Below, one piece after another: positions 17,524-27,196 of a stretch of DNA of 64,000 nucleotides. This stretch comes from Flavobacterium sp. Its GTDB lineage: Bacteria; Bacteroidota; Bacteroidia; Flavobacteriales; Flavobacteriaceae. The notes beneath the pieces were generated by a model that was not told the DNA's origin, searched no databases, and saw nothing but the letters and a program-made list of their open reading frames with translations. Position 1 is the stretch's first letter. Every line of letters begins with the position of its first letter. The position numbers were made by a program, and so were the translations under genes. The stretch covers positions 47,938 through 111,937 of the forward strand of contig NZ_JAIXRZ010000063.1 in the NCBI RefSeq assembly GCF_027484945.1, in the 5' to 3' direction.

Positions 17524-18333
17524 ATGAAAACCAAAGAACAAATTCTGGAAACCAACGTCAAGCAAAAGGAATTCTATAATCATAAGAAGAAAAATTTTGC
17601 CACCCGAATTTGGTCTTCAATTCGAGAAAAAACCTTAAAAAAAATCCGTAAAAATATTGGGATATTAGATGAATCCTATGCATTGCATAAACAATGGTTT
17701 GGTGATTTGTCGCAAAAGAAAGTACTTGATTTAGGTTGTTATGCAGGAAATAGCTTATCCATGCATTTAGCGCGTAATGCAAAACAATATATTGGCGTTG
17801 ATTTGAGTGATGTTGCTATCGAAAAATTAAATCAACGTTTGGTTGAAATTCCTACTGCTCAAGCTTTGGCAGTTGATTTTCTTTCGGATGAATTTGAAGA
17901 AAAAGATTTTGATATTATCTACGCCTACGGTGTGTTGCACCATTTCCCAAATGTTGATGTTTTGATTGCCAAACTTCAAGAAAAACTAGCGCCCGAAGGT
18001 GTGGTTATCAGTTATGACCCGTTGGAAACCAGTTTGCCCATAAAATTGATCCGAATGCTCTACCGTCCCTTTCAATCGGATGCTGCATGGGAATGGCCAT
18101 TTACGCGTAAAACATTTTACAAATACGATAAAGCATTTCAAATAGAGGAGCGTCGTGGATTATTAGGGAAATCAAAATGGTTTTTTCTACTTGGATTTTT
18201 ACCTATGTCTGAGGAGAAACGCTTGGAAATTGGCAAACGTTGGCACCGAAATGACTGGGAGTTGTCGGCTACTTCAACTTCGCGTTTGTTTTCTTGTATG
18301 CATGTAACCATGTTGATGCGTAAACGAAACTAA
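17524..18333 (+). CDS. Class I SAM-dependent methyltransferase
   Basis: 269 residues. KKVLDLGCYAGNSLS at about residues 63-77 is motif I (SAM glycine loop), YIGVDLSDVAI near 91 holds the acidic residue that binds the SAM ribose, and DIIYAYGVLHHFPN near 130-143 is motif II/III of the UbiE-like class. The C-terminal part has RMLYRPFQSDAAWEWPF, typical of sugar or lipid methyltransferases in glycan clusters, but the substrate cannot be read. It sits directly against another methyltransferase gene with no intergenic base, so the two may act one after the other or together. Confidence 0.85.
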   Translation: MKTKEQILETNVKQKEFYNHKKKNFATRIWSSIREKTLKKIRKNIGILDESYALHKQWFGDLSQKKVLDLGCYAGNSLSMHLARNAKQYIGVDLSDVAIEKLNQRLVEIPTAQALAVDFLSDEFEEKDFDIIYAYGVLHHFPNVDVLIAKLQEKLAPEGVVISYDPLETSLPIKLIRMLYRPFQSDAAWEWPFTRKTFYKYDKAFQIEERRGLLGKSKWFFLLGFLPMSEEKRLEIGKRWHRNDWELSATSTSRLFSCMHVTMLMRKRN

Positions 18334-19074
18334 ATGAAAATCGATAATAAATCTTTTTGGGAGAAAAGCACCATTATTGCAACTCAGGAAGTCTTGCAAC
18401 AAGCTTCTGATTTTGAGTTGTATCTCTTTGACGAAGCCAAAAAACGCACTCCTTCTACTATACAAAATATAAAGATATTTGGTTGTGGAACCGGTCGTGA
18501 GATTCATCCAGCGGCAACTTTTTTTAATCCTCAGTATATTTTGGCTTCGGATATTTCAGAAAATATGATTCTAAAATGTCAGGAGAATTTAGAAAAATGG
18601 GGGATTGCTGCTATTACCGAAACCGTTGTTGCTGATGCAGTTGTTCTTAATCAACCTCGAGAATCGTTTCAGTTAGTAACCCTTTTAAACAGTATGCTCA
18701 CCTATGTTCCTCAGCACGAATCGCGTCTACAAATTATGCGAAATGCTCATGAACTTTTGGTGCCTGGAGGTCAGTTTATAGGAGTGGTTCATCATCAAAT
18801 TGGAAGCCCAATGAAAACAGTATATTTTCGTTTACGTTCGTTATTTCGTCCATTTTTAGGGGTAAAGGTTGGTAATCGTATGACCGGATTTAATGGGTTT
18901 CAAGTTCCAGGATATTATTATGCAGTTGCAGATTTAAAAAAGGATCTTTTAGTCTCGGGATTTAAAGAGGTGGTTATTCTATCATTGGAAGAATTTTATC
19001 ACCAAAAAGGACAGCCCTACAATCGAAAAACAGGATACAATAACTTAATTTTTATAGCAACTAAACCCGAGTAA
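18334..19074 (+). CDS. Class I SAM-dependent methyltransferase
   Basis: 246 residues. NIKIFGCGTGREIHPAA at about residues 46-62 is the SAM-binding loop in a slightly changed form (FGCGTG for the usual LGCGTG), ILASDISENMI near 70 supplies the acidic ribose contact, and FQLVTLLNSMLTYVPQHESR near 112 is the post-motif II region. The rest fits a Rossmann-fold methyltransferase. It is not close in sequence to its immediate upstream neighbour, so the pair is not a recent duplication. Target unknown; a sugar hydroxyl or carboxyl of the glycan is most likely from context. Confidence 0.8.
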   Translation: MKIDNKSFWEKSTIIATQEVLQQASDFELYLFDEAKKRTPSTIQNIKIFGCGTGREIHPAATFFNPQYILASDISENMILKCQENLEKWGIAAITETVVADAVVLNQPRESFQLVTLLNSMLTYVPQHESRLQIMRNAHELLVPGGQFIGVVHHQIGSPMKTVYFRLRSLFRPFLGVKVGNRMTGFNGFQVPGYYYAVADLKKDLLVSGFKEVVILSLEEFYHQKGQPYNRKTGYNNLIFIATKPE

Positions 19075-19121
19075 ATCGAAATGGTTTGGAACAAATTTTG
19101 AATTACTAAGTCAAACGCCGT

Positions 19122-20141
19122 ATGGCAATAGCACGACCAAATTTTACGTTAATTATATGCACCTATATGCGCCCGGTGCCGCTAGTTACTTTACTCGATT
19201 CTGTAGTAAAGCAAACCTGGTATCCGGATGAAATAATTATCGTTGATGGTTCTTTAAATACGGCAACTGAAGCGGCTTTAGAATCTAAGCACTATAAAAA
19301 TTTACAGTATTACCGTGTCGATGCATCCAATCGAGGATTAACCAAACAGCGGAATTATGGTATTCAAAAGGTTAGTGCTGAAGCAACGATTGTTTGTTTT
19401 CTTGATGATGATACGGTGGTAGAACCCGATTATTTTGAGCAATTGGTTGCAACCTATTCGGTTTTTCCCGATGCTTTGGGTGTAGGTGGTTTTATTGTCA
19501 ATGTGGGGCCGTGGACAAAAGTTAGTCCCGGATACGTCCCTAAAGAGAATGAATATTATTTTGATGGTTGGAAGCGCAATGATAGTAGTCGATTTGTCAT
19601 TCGGAAGAAACTAGGACTCATGACTACAAATTCGCCCTGTTTTATGCCCCCCGAGTCCCATGGCCGAAGTGTTGCTTTTTTACCGCCTTCGGGCAAGATT
19701 TATGCCGTTGAGCAATTTATGGGTGGTGTATCTTCTTTTCGCAAATCGGTTTTAGATACCCATAAATTTTCTACTTTTTTTGAGGGATATGGTCTTTATG
19801 AAGATGCCGAGTATACGCTGCGACTGTCTAATTTAGGTCCGTTATATTTAAATACCAATGCGCGGTTGTACCATTATCATGATACTTCGGGACGTCCAAA
19901 TTTTTTCAAGTATGGTAAAATGGTTATTCGAAATGGTTGGTTTGTTTGGCGAACAAAATATCCGCATCCTACTTTCAAGGCCCGATTGAAATGGAATACA
20001 ATTGCTTTTTTATTAACAGCAATACGCGGGATAAATATAATTACAGCAACCGATAAGAAAAGCGCATTTTGGGAAACTTTAGGTCGTATAGCGGGCTGGT
20101 GGAGTTTAGTTTATAACCAACCTAAAATGCCAAAATCATGA
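19122..20141 (+). CDS. Glycosyltransferase family 2
   Basis: 339 residues. FTLIICTYMRPVPLVTLLDS at about residues 8-27 opens a GT2 domain, IIIVDGSLNT is the nucleotide loop, GLTKQRNYGI the following helix, and CFLDDDTVVEPDYF near 91-104 holds the DxD metal site. GYGLYEDAEYTLRL near 222-235 is the catalytic acid region. The C-terminus has hydrophobic segments that may touch the membrane. It transfers a sugar to the lipid-linked glycan; donor unknown. The stop overlaps the next GT4 gene (ATGA). Confidence 0.88.
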   Translation: MAIARPNFTLIICTYMRPVPLVTLLDSVVKQTWYPDEIIIVDGSLNTATEAALESKHYKNLQYYRVDASNRGLTKQRNYGIQKVSAEATIVCFLDDDTVVEPDYFEQLVATYSVFPDALGVGGFIVNVGPWTKVSPGYVPKENEYYFDGWKRNDSSRFVIRKKLGLMTTNSPCFMPPESHGRSVAFLPPSGKIYAVEQFMGGVSSFRKSVLDTHKFSTFFEGYGLYEDAEYTLRLSNLGPLYLNTNARLYHYHDTSGRPNFFKYGKMVIRNGWFVWRTKYPHPTFKARLKWNTIAFLLTAIRGINIITATDKKSAFWETLGRIAGWWSLVYNQPKMPKS

Positions 20142-21256
20142 CTTTTTGTATCGTTTCTCATGTAAACCACACAGCTAAAGATGGTCGGTATTATGGATAT
20201 GGGCCGTATATCAAAGAGATGAATATATGGCTGAAATATACCGATAGTGTTATTGTGGTTGCTCCCTTGAACGAACAAAAATTAGATGCAATACAATTAG
20301 CCTATGATCACCCCAACATCACTTTTATTTCGGTTCCTCATTTTTCATTTACCTCATTCAGAAATAGTTGGAAAGCACTAATTGTCATCCCGTTTATTTT
20401 TATTAAAATTCTTCAAGCTTATCGAAAAGCAGATCATTTGCATTTGCGTTGTCCGGGTAATATGGGGTTGTTGGGTGCCTTGGCTCAATTATTTTTTCCA
20501 AAAAAAGTTAAAACCGCTAAATATGCTGGAAATTGGGATCCGAATGCCAAACAACCGCTTACGTATAAATGGCAAAAGGCACTCTTGGCTAATTCTTTTT
20601 TAACCAAGCGTATGCAGGTATTGGTCTATGGTGATTGGCCCAATCAAAGCAAGAATATTAAATCATTTTTTACCGCCAGTTATCCTGAAAGCGAACCATG
20701 GCCTGCGCATAACAAAACCCTTTCAAACCCGATGCAACTGATTTTTGTAGGAAGTTTAGTGCAGGGAAAAAATCCTCTATATGCTGTAAAAATTTTGGAA
20801 TTCATTTCTGCCTTGGGGTATAATGCAAAATTGAATATCTACGGTGAAGGAATTTTACGAGGAGAATTAGCCGATTATATTATACAAAACGACTTAGACC
20901 AGCAGGTTTATTTACAGGGTAATGTTGATGCAGCTTCGCTAAAGGCGGTATATGAACAATCCCATTTTTTACTGCTACCCTCTCAAAGTGAAGGTTGGCC
21001 CAAAGTTGTAGCCGAGGCAATGTTCTGGGGTTGCATACCTGCGGCGACAGCTGTATCTTGCGTTTCAAATATGTTGGATCACGAAAACCGGGGAATTATA
21101 CTTTCCATGGATCTCAATCGCGATGCTGAGAAAATTGTGGCAATCTGGAATAATTCATCACATTATCAACAAATTCGCACACATGGCATTGAATGGTCAC
21201 GGAGATATACCACCACGGCATTTGAAGATGCCATAAAAAAATTAATGCAAGTATGA
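20138..21256 (+). CDS. Glycosyltransferase family 4 (GT-B)
   Basis: 372 residues. The C-terminal donor domain is clear: IFVGSLVQGKNPLYAVKILE near residue 205, IYGEGILRGELADYI near 233, and LLPSQSEGWPKVVAEAMFW near 280-298 with the E-x7-E motif. The N-terminal acceptor domain is diverged and has hydrophobic stretches (IPFIFIKILQAY near 82) that suggest association with the membrane. LHLRCPGNMGLLGALAQ near 100 replaces the usual glycine loop. It is coupled by ATGA overlaps on both sides to other glycosyltransferase genes. Sugar donor unknown. Confidence 0.85.
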   Translation: MTFCIVSHVNHTAKDGRYYGYGPYIKEMNIWLKYTDSVIVVAPLNEQKLDAIQLAYDHPNITFISVPHFSFTSFRNSWKALIVIPFIFIKILQAYRKADHLHLRCPGNMGLLGALAQLFFPKKVKTAKYAGNWDPNAKQPLTYKWQKALLANSFLTKRMQVLVYGDWPNQSKNIKSFFTASYPESEPWPAHNKTLSNPMQLIFVGSLVQGKNPLYAVKILEFISALGYNAKLNIYGEGILRGELADYIIQNDLDQQVYLQGNVDAASLKAVYEQSHFLLLPSQSEGWPKVVAEAMFWGCIPAATAVSCVSNMLDHENRGIILSMDLNRDAEKIVAIWNNSSHYQQIRTHGIEWSRRYTTTAFEDAIKKLMQV

Positions 21257-22329
21257 TGCGTGTAGCCCAAATTATTGATTCATTGGATATAGGTGGTGCC
21301 GAAAAAATGGCAGTCAATTATGCTAACGCATTGTATGATACGTTATCGTTTTCAGCGCTTGTGACAACGCGTAAGGAAGGTCCGTTAAAAGCGCATTTGC
21401 ATCCGAATGTTTCCTATTTTTATATGCAGCGTTCTTCCAAATTGGATTTGCGAGCAATTATGCGTTTGCGTTCCTTTTGTAAAAAACATAAAATCAATTA
21501 TTTGCAAGCGCACAGCAGTTCGTTTTTTACCGCTTTTTTATTAAAGTTGACCCTGCCTTCAATTCAAATAATTTGGCACGACCATAATGGAATGAGTGAA
21601 TTTATCGGTTCTCAAAAAACACGTGTAATTTGGTTGTGTTCTCATTTTTTTAGGGGTATTGTTGTAGTGAATTTTAAATTGAAAGATTGGGCTGAGCGCA
21701 CATTGAGTTGCAAAAATGTTCGGTATTTACCCAACTTCACAACGCTTGATTTTTCAGATTTGGGTGCGCTAGAATTAAAAGGTACTTCGGGTAAGCGTAT
21801 TGTTTGCTTGGCTAATTTACGGTTTCAAAAAAATCATTTTCTACTTTTGGAAGTGGCCGAAAAAATGCAAATTTCCCATGCCGATTGGACGTTTCATTTG
21901 ATTGGGAAAGATTTTGAAGATGCCTATTCAGATCAAGTGAAAGCAGCAATAAAGGATAAACAATTAGAGCACTCGGTTTTTTTATATGGTTCCCAACAAC
22001 ATGTTGCACCTATTTTAAAACAAGCTACAATTGCTGTTCTCACTTCGCAATCAGAAGGTTTGCCGGTGGCCTTGTTGGAATATGGATTAATGCAGTTACC
22101 TTTGGTGAGTACAGCAATTGGTGAAATTCCGTTAATTATTCAATCGGGTGAAAATGGGTTTTTAGTGCCTAATTATGATGCGACTACTTTTTATCAACGG
22201 TTGGTCGAATTGGTGGATAATCCCGAACTTCGCAAACAATTTGGGAACCAATTACAAAAAACAATAGAAACCAAACATTCAGAACAAGCCATAGTGAATC
22301 AGTTTTTAAATTGGATTAAATCAATTTGA
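21253..22329 (+). CDS. Glycosyltransferase family 4 (GT-B)
   Basis: 358 residues. IIDSLDIGGAEKMAVNYANAL at residues 6-26 (read in two parts, SLDIGGAE being the glycine loop) is a classic GT4 start. VCLANLRFQKNHFLLLEVAE near 187 and TSQSEGLPVALLEYGLMQ near 266-283 (E-x7-E) define the donor domain. The first two codons are both ATG (21253 and 21256); the first overlaps the upstream stop as ATGA. The stop overlaps the next gene as TGATG. It is one of the later sugar-adding enzymes of the cluster; specificity unknown. Confidence 0.87.
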   Translation: MMRVAQIIDSLDIGGAEKMAVNYANALYDTLSFSALVTTRKEGPLKAHLHPNVSYFYMQRSSKLDLRAIMRLRSFCKKHKINYLQAHSSSFFTAFLLKLTLPSIQIIWHDHNGMSEFIGSQKTRVIWLCSHFFRGIVVVNFKLKDWAERTLSCKNVRYLPNFTTLDFSDLGALELKGTSGKRIVCLANLRFQKNHFLLLEVAEKMQISHADWTFHLIGKDFEDAYSDQVKAAIKDKQLEHSVFLYGSQQHVAPILKQATIAVLTSQSEGLPVALLEYGLMQLPLVSTAIGEIPLIIQSGENGFLVPNYDATTFYQRLVELVDNPELRKQFGNQLQKTIETKHSEQAIVNQFLNWIKSI

Positions 22330-23681
22330 TGGAAAACAAAGTAAAAAATTATCTTTTTCTCATCCTTTTCCATGTGCTTCTGGGAGTGGTTATTTATATG
22401 GTACCCTTGCTTTCAAAAGCCTATGGGATTTTAATTTTTTTGGTTAGTCTTTACTTTATTATAAAAACCCGTAATAGAAATAATGAAGTGCTTTATGCAG
22501 CTGCTTATGTGGTAGGGAGTGAGGTTTTTTTGCGAATGACCGATGGAAATCCTAACCACGAATTTTCTAAGTATTCGGTGATTATATTTATGATAATGGG
22601 TATGATTTATAGTGGATTTTCAAAAAATGCTGTCCCGTATTGGATATTTTTGATCTTACTAATTCCAGGAATTGTAATTGCCACGCAATCATTGGGTTAT
22701 GCTGTTGCCAACGTTCGTAAAACGATTTTGTTTAATATTTCTGGCCCGCTAACATTGGGAATTGCTTCCTTGTATTGTTATTATAGGCGCCTTACCATAT
22801 TTGAACTTAATAATATTTTACTCCTTATGGGATTACCTATTATTTCGTGTTCTATATATTTAATTCTCTATACACCCGATTTAAAGGAAATTTTGACAAC
22901 TACTGTTTCCAATAGTGAAACTTCTGGAGGGTTCGGTCCAAATCAGGTTTCAACAGCGCTTGGATTAGGGATGTTTATTTTCTTTACGCGCGTATTTGTG
23001 GCTTCAAAAAACAAATTGTTTTTTTTCTTAAATATTCTATTGGCCATTACGATTAGTTATCGGGGTTTAATTACATTTTCACGAGGTGGAATGGTAACGG
23101 GAGCTTTGATGATTGCGTTGTTTATGATGGTGGCGTATATGCGCTCCAATAAAATTGTTCGCACACAGTTAATTCAATTGGTAGCCGTTTTGTTGGTCGC
23201 TTTTTCATTAATTTGGGTATATGCCGAGACGGAAACCAGCGGATTGATTGGTAAACGATATGCCAACAAGGATGCATTAGGTCGTGAAAAGGAAAGTAAA
23301 TTTACCGGTCGTGAAGCGTTGGCAGCGGGTGAGGTTGAAATGTTTTTAGAAAATCCTTTTTTTGGAGTAGGAGCTGGAAAAGGGACAGAAATACGAACGG
23401 AACAAATGGGCTATTTGGTTGCTTCTCACGATGAATTAACCCGCATGTTGGCCGAACATGGAATGCTAGGGATTTTGGCATTACTAATTTTATTGTTTAC
23501 TCCAATTATATTGTATTTAGATAACAAGCAACATTTGTATCTTTTTTGTTTTATAGCGTTTTGGTTTTTAACCATAAACCATGCAGCAATGCGAACGGCT
23601 GCTCCTTCGTTTGTCTATGCATTGGCACTACTAAAAATTCGATTTACCGATGAAGAAGAGGTTGTTATACGTAGGAAATAA
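22329..23681 (+). CDS. O-antigen ligase / Wzy-type polymerase-like membrane protein
   Basis: About 450 residues with ten or more hydrophobic segments spread over the whole length, the layout of Wzy polymerases and WaaL ligases. The long periplasmic loop near residues 320-370 holds GREALAAGEVEMFLENPFFG and GVGAGKG, followed by SHDELTRMLAEHGMLG, the conserved Wzy_C-type region with an H-x-E/L-type pattern. It would polymerise repeat units or ligate a glycan to its acceptor on the periplasmic face. I chose the ATG at 22329 that overlaps the upstream stop (TGATG) over a TTG three bases earlier. Whether it polymerises or ligates cannot be decided from sequence alone. Confidence 0.8.
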   Translation: MENKVKNYLFLILFHVLLGVVIYMVPLLSKAYGILIFLVSLYFIIKTRNRNNEVLYAAAYVVGSEVFLRMTDGNPNHEFSKYSVIIFMIMGMIYSGFSKNAVPYWIFLILLIPGIVIATQSLGYAVANVRKTILFNISGPLTLGIASLYCYYRRLTIFELNNILLLMGLPIISCSIYLILYTPDLKEILTTTVSNSETSGGFGPNQVSTALGLGMFIFFTRVFVASKNKLFFFLNILLAITISYRGLITFSRGGMVTGALMIALFMMVAYMRSNKIVRTQLIQLVAVLLVAFSLIWVYAETETSGLIGKRYANKDALGREKESKFTGREALAAGEVEMFLENPFFGVGAGKGTEIRTEQMGYLVASHDELTRMLAEHGMLGILALLILLFTPIILYLDNKQHLYLFCFIAFWFLTINHAAMRTAAPSFVYALALLKIRFTDEEEVVIRRK

Positions 23682-24663
23682 ACTTTCTAAGCACGGTAAT
23701 ACGGCTACTTCGGTAGAAACCTTGGGCGCTTTTTTAGAGCAAGAGGGTTATACCGTTTATTATGCCTCATCAATAAAGAACAAAGTTTTTCGGTTACTTC
23801 ACATGATTTTTGCAACGCTTTATTATAGCAAAAAAGTAGACTATGTAATGATCGATACCTACAGTACTCAAAATTTTTGGTTCGCCTATATCGTTTCTCA
23901 ATTATGCCGTTGGACAAAGGTGCCTTATATTTCAAAATTACACGGTGGAGATCTCCCTCGACGCCTTAAGAAAAGTACAAAACGCTGCAATCAATTGTTC
24001 AAAAATGCTCGTATTATTACGGCTCCGTCGGATTATTTGTATGAATCATTTTTACCCTATTATCCCGAAAATTTATTGTTAATTCCCAATTCAATCGATT
24101 TAGAAAAGTATCCATTTCAACTGCGAAGTGTAAGCGGTCCTCGGTTGTTGTGGGTGCGTTCTTTTTCAAAAATTTATAATCCCAAAATGGCTATTGATGT
24201 ATATGCGCTTTTAAAGAAAGATTTTCCAAACGCCGAATTATGCATGATTGGTCCAGATAAAGAAAATTCTATTGAGAAGTATATAAAGTACAGCCAAGAT
24301 TTAGGACTTGATGTTACATTTACCGGTAAGTTATCAAAAGAAGAATGGATTGCGCGCGCCGCAGATTTTGATGTTTTTATCAATACAACCCATTTTGATA
24401 ACACGCCTGTAAGTGTAATTGAAGCTATGGCATTAGGGTTGCCCGTAGTTTCTACCAATGTAGGCGGTATTCCCTTTTTAATTGAAAATCGAAAACAGGG
24501 TTTGTTAGTTGAAGATTCGGATACTCTAGGGATGGTCAATGCCATTCGTCAGTTGCTTAATGATCCCCATTTAGTTCTTACTATCCAAAAAAATGCGCGC
24601 GCCAAAGTTGCCCATTATGATTGGCAAGTAATCAAAAATTTTTGGGTTGCGCTTTTAAGTTAA
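23650..24663 (+). CDS. Glycosyltransferase family 4 (GT-B)
   Basis: 337 residues. LLYVGNKLSKHGNTATSVETL is a variant GT4 opening in which the usual GG loop reads HGN. LHGGDLPRRLKKS near 98, IPNSIDLEKYP near 147, IGPDKENSIEKYI near 198 and TTHFDNTPVSVIEAMALG near 242-259 define the donor domain, with Asp in place of the first Glu of E-x7-E. It overlaps the polymerase-like gene by 32 nt, the longest same-strand overlap in the cluster, so its start must lie inside the upstream gene. It should add a sugar to the glycan; donor unknown. Confidence 0.85.
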   Translation: MKKRLLYVGNKLSKHGNTATSVETLGAFLEQEGYTVYYASSIKNKVFRLLHMIFATLYYSKKVDYVMIDTYSTQNFWFAYIVSQLCRWTKVPYISKLHGGDLPRRLKKSTKRCNQLFKNARIITAPSDYLYESFLPYYPENLLLIPNSIDLEKYPFQLRSVSGPRLLWVRSFSKIYNPKMAIDVYALLKKDFPNAELCMIGPDKENSIEKYIKYSQDLGLDVTFTGKLSKEEWIARAADFDVFINTTHFDNTPVSVIEAMALGLPVVSTNVGGIPFLIENRKQGLLVEDSDTLGMVNAIRQLLNDPHLVLTIQKNARAKVAHYDWQVIKNFWVALLS

Positions 24664-24708
24664 GGACTGTTAAAAAAATTGTTAAATTGCATCGGAATTA
24701 ACCATGTG

Positions 24709-26103
24709 ATGAATAGCAACAAAAAAATACACTTCGAAGTATCTGAACGTAAAATTCTTTTACGCATTTTTGATGTGTTCCTTGTGCTTTTATCCCTCTA
24801 TTGTGTGAGTTCGCTCCTGGATTTTAATTATTTTACTTTTTCAGAGAATAATTGGTATTGGATTATTGTTCTGGGTGTGTATATCAATGTATTTGGGACT
24901 GTTTTTGAAATGTATAATTTACAAGTCGCAAGTAGTCAGCATCAAATTATACGAAGTATTGTACTAACGACCTCTGTTACCGTTTTGTTTTATTTACTTA
25001 CCCCTATTTATACACCGGTATTGCCCTCGAGTCGGATTCAAATTATCATTTTCTTTATTACAATTTTTGCAACATTAGTACTTTGGCGGCTGCTGTATGT
25101 TAAATTTTTAGCCTCTCATCGATTTGTTAAAAAAGCAATTTTAGTTTGTGATCAAGACCAATTGGACGAACTCATTTCTGGAATTGAAAATGTTGATCCC
25201 CATTATAAATTTATTGCTTTTGTGAACTCAGATGCTGCCCAAATTGCAAACCCAACAAATATTACTATTGAACCTATTCATACTGATGATTTGGAGAAAT
25301 TTGTTCGTAAAAACTCCATTTCTGAATTGGTTATTGCCTCACAAAAAACAGATGGAATTACGGTCAATTTATACAATCAACTGATACATATGCTCGAAAA
25401 CGGTATTACGATTCGTGAATATACCCAAGTATATGAAGACAGCACCAAACGAATTCCCGTTCAATACGTTTCGCGCGATTTTTACCGGTATTTTCCCTTT
25501 AGTCGCAGTAATCAAAATCATTTGTATTTGTTGTATTCGCGTATTTTTGATCTACTTTTTTCCATTTTTGGATTACTTTTAGGGCTCTTATTTTTACCAA
25601 TAATACTTATCGGAAATGCCATTGGTAATCGTGGTCCCTTGTTTTATAGCCAAGAGCGTGTTGGGAAAAATGGTGAAACCTTTCGTATTTACAAGTTTCG
25701 AACCATGGTTAAGAATGCTGAAATGAATGGGGCAGTGTTTACTAGTTTAAATGATACACGAATAACGCTCTTTGGAAAATTCATGCGTAAAACCCGATTG
25801 GATGAATTTCCTCAATTTATCAATATTTTAAAAGGGGATATGGGCATAATCGGTCCACGTCCAGAGCGCCCTGTTTTTGTTCAGCAAATCGCTGAAAATA
25901 TGCCTTTTTATGAAACGCGGCATGTGGTTAAGCCTGGACTTACCGGTTGGGCTCAAGTTAATTATACTTATGGCGATTCTATTGATGATAGTTTGGTTAA
26001 ATTACAATACGACTTGTATTATATAAAACACCGAAGTATTTTCTTGGATATCAATATTTTACTTAAAACTGCAAGTACCGTTTTATTTTACAGAGGGCAA
26101 TAA
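24709..26103 (+). CDS. Polyprenyl-phosphate sugar-1-phosphate transferase (WcaJ/WbaP type)
   Basis: 464 residues from the ATG at 24709; a longer reading would need a TTG at 24679. The N-terminal half has about four membrane segments and a CoA-binding-like central domain (RFVKKAILVCDQDQLDEL). The C-terminal catalytic domain follows another membrane helix (RIFDLLFSIFGLLLG): GPLFYSQERVGKNG, FRIYKFRTM, RKTRLDEFPQF, GIIGPRPERP and KPGLTGWAQV are the standard motifs. The enzyme moves a sugar-1-phosphate from a nucleotide sugar to undecaprenyl phosphate, the first committed step for the lipid-linked glycan. It is the last gene of the cluster and its 3' end overlaps the convergent DUF4105 gene by 21 bp. 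Confidence 0.92.
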   Translation: MNSNKKIHFEVSERKILLRIFDVFLVLLSLYCVSSLLDFNYFTFSENNWYWIIVLGVYINVFGTVFEMYNLQVASSQHQIIRSIVLTTSVTVLFYLLTPIYTPVLPSSRIQIIIFFITIFATLVLWRLLYVKFLASHRFVKKAILVCDQDQLDELISGIENVDPHYKFIAFVNSDAAQIANPTNITIEPIHTDDLEKFVRKNSISELVIASQKTDGITVNLYNQLIHMLENGITIREYTQVYEDSTKRIPVQYVSRDFYRYFPFSRSNQNHLYLLYSRIFDLLFSIFGLLLGLLFLPIILIGNAIGNRGPLFYSQERVGKNGETFRIYKFRTMVKNAEMNGAVFTSLNDTRITLFGKFMRKTRLDEFPQFINILKGDMGIIGPRPERPVFVQQIAENMPFYETRHVVKPGLTGWAQVNYTYGDSIDDSLVKLQYDLYYIKHRSIFLDINILLKTASTVLFYRGQ

Positions 26104-27195
26104 ATGTGCGCGTTCTTGACGAAGTAAATGGCGCAGCATAAATAAATGCGCACCTAGAAACGGCAATAGAAGTAACAAATGGGGTTTGTTAAATAATAGA
26201 ATACCATAAACAAGTAATGCGACTAGACTTGTAATGATTAGTAAGCTTCGAACGCGTCCTTTTTTAAGAAAAGGCAAAATCAAAAATAAGGGATTGAATA
26301 ATAATACATTATAATTCCATAATACTTCTTGATGTTGGGAATACAATCCAACACAACATAAAAATGCACCCAAAGTTCCTATTGTCAATCCATATACCAT
26401 ATATACATATCTATTTCGCGAAAATGCAATGGCAACAAGAAAGAGCACTACAAACCAAGGGCTATTAACAAAAGAATAATCGTTTGGAATCGGTTGGCCC
26501 GTTACCCATGTTTTTTCTTGTACTACAAGAGGTTTTCCTTGCCATTGGGTTTGCTTTAAGCTGTGTGATAATTCAACCGGTAAAAACATCTTTTCAGCCG
26601 CTTGATCGGTTTTTGCTCCAAATAGTATGTTGATTCCCAGTTTGAAATAAAAATGATTGTCAAAATAAGGATACAACAGTTGACGGTACGAAATTGAGGT
26701 ATCATCTACTTTTTTAAGGAGGGGCTTTCCTAAAATTGTATTGATTTTTTCATAAACCATTGTGGTGCAATTTCGGTCGATGAATTTGTAGGTATAATAG
26801 CGCTCATCAGAATATAAAGAGCCGTTTAAAGCTTCAAATAATTCCTGAACTTTGGCTTGTGGAAGTGCTAACGTTTGTTCAATTACCGTTCGCTCGGTCA
26901 TTTGATACTCCATTAAAAAATCTTGAAATGAACAAGCCGCAACAAAATACTGTAAATCACCCTTTACAAACTTTAGATAAAAATTAGGCGTTTGAAAGTC
27001 AAACATCCCATAATTATAAACAATATCTAATTGATTGATAGAATCGTGAACCCGAATTGCAGTATGTCCAAACGTGGTGTATAATTCATCCCCGCGATCA
27101 CAAGTTAAAATACTTACTTTTGCATTTTTTGAAAGGGGTGTCATTTGCGACCAACATAGAATAGGGAAGAGCAGAAAGAATAGCTTTTTTGCCAT
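26083..27195 (-). CDS. DUF4105 domain-containing membrane protein
   Basis: 370 residues when started at the ATG at 27195, where a signal peptide begins (MAKKLFFLLFPILCWSQ); a longer reading from 27219 would overlap the upstream gene and bury the signal. The exported part has SILTCDRGDELYTTFGHTAI, VYNYGMFDF and FIDRNCTTMVYE, the conserved H/N/C pattern of DUF4105, which suggests a papain-like or NlpC-like hydrolase fold. The C-terminal third has four to five membrane segments. The function is unknown. It follows the PorV/PorQ-family gene by 1 nt, so the two form a small operon, and its 3' end overlaps the sugar-phosphate transferase gene from the other strand by 21 bp. Confidence 0.8.
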   Translation of the reverse strand: MAKKLFFLLFPILCWSQMTPLSKNAKVSILTCDRGDELYTTFGHTAIRVHDSINQLDIVYNYGMFDFQTPNFYLKFVKGDLQYFVAACSFQDFLMEYQMTERTVIEQTLALPQAKVQELFEALNGSLYSDERYYTYKFIDRNCTTMVYEKINTILGKPLLKKVDDTSISYRQLLYPYFDNHFYFKLGINILFGAKTDQAAEKMFLPVELSHSLKQTQWQGKPLVVQEKTWVTGQPIPNDYSFVNSPWFVVLFLVAIAFSRNRYVYMVYGLTIGTLGAFLCCVGLYSQHQEVLWNYNVLLFNPLFLILPFLKKGRVRSLLIITSLVALLVYGILLFNKPHLLLLLPFLGAHLFMLRHLLRQERAHLLPSVK

Positions 27196-27196
27196 A

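Noticed and set aside
24679..24708. Longer start (TTG) of the sugar-phosphate transferase
   Set aside because: The ten extra residues have no family support and an ATG follows at 24709.
1..26103. Recent transfer of the whole glycan cluster as one island
   Set aside because: Glycan loci often move, but I see no transposase, integrase or tRNA boundary around it, and base composition and promoter style look like the rest of the window.
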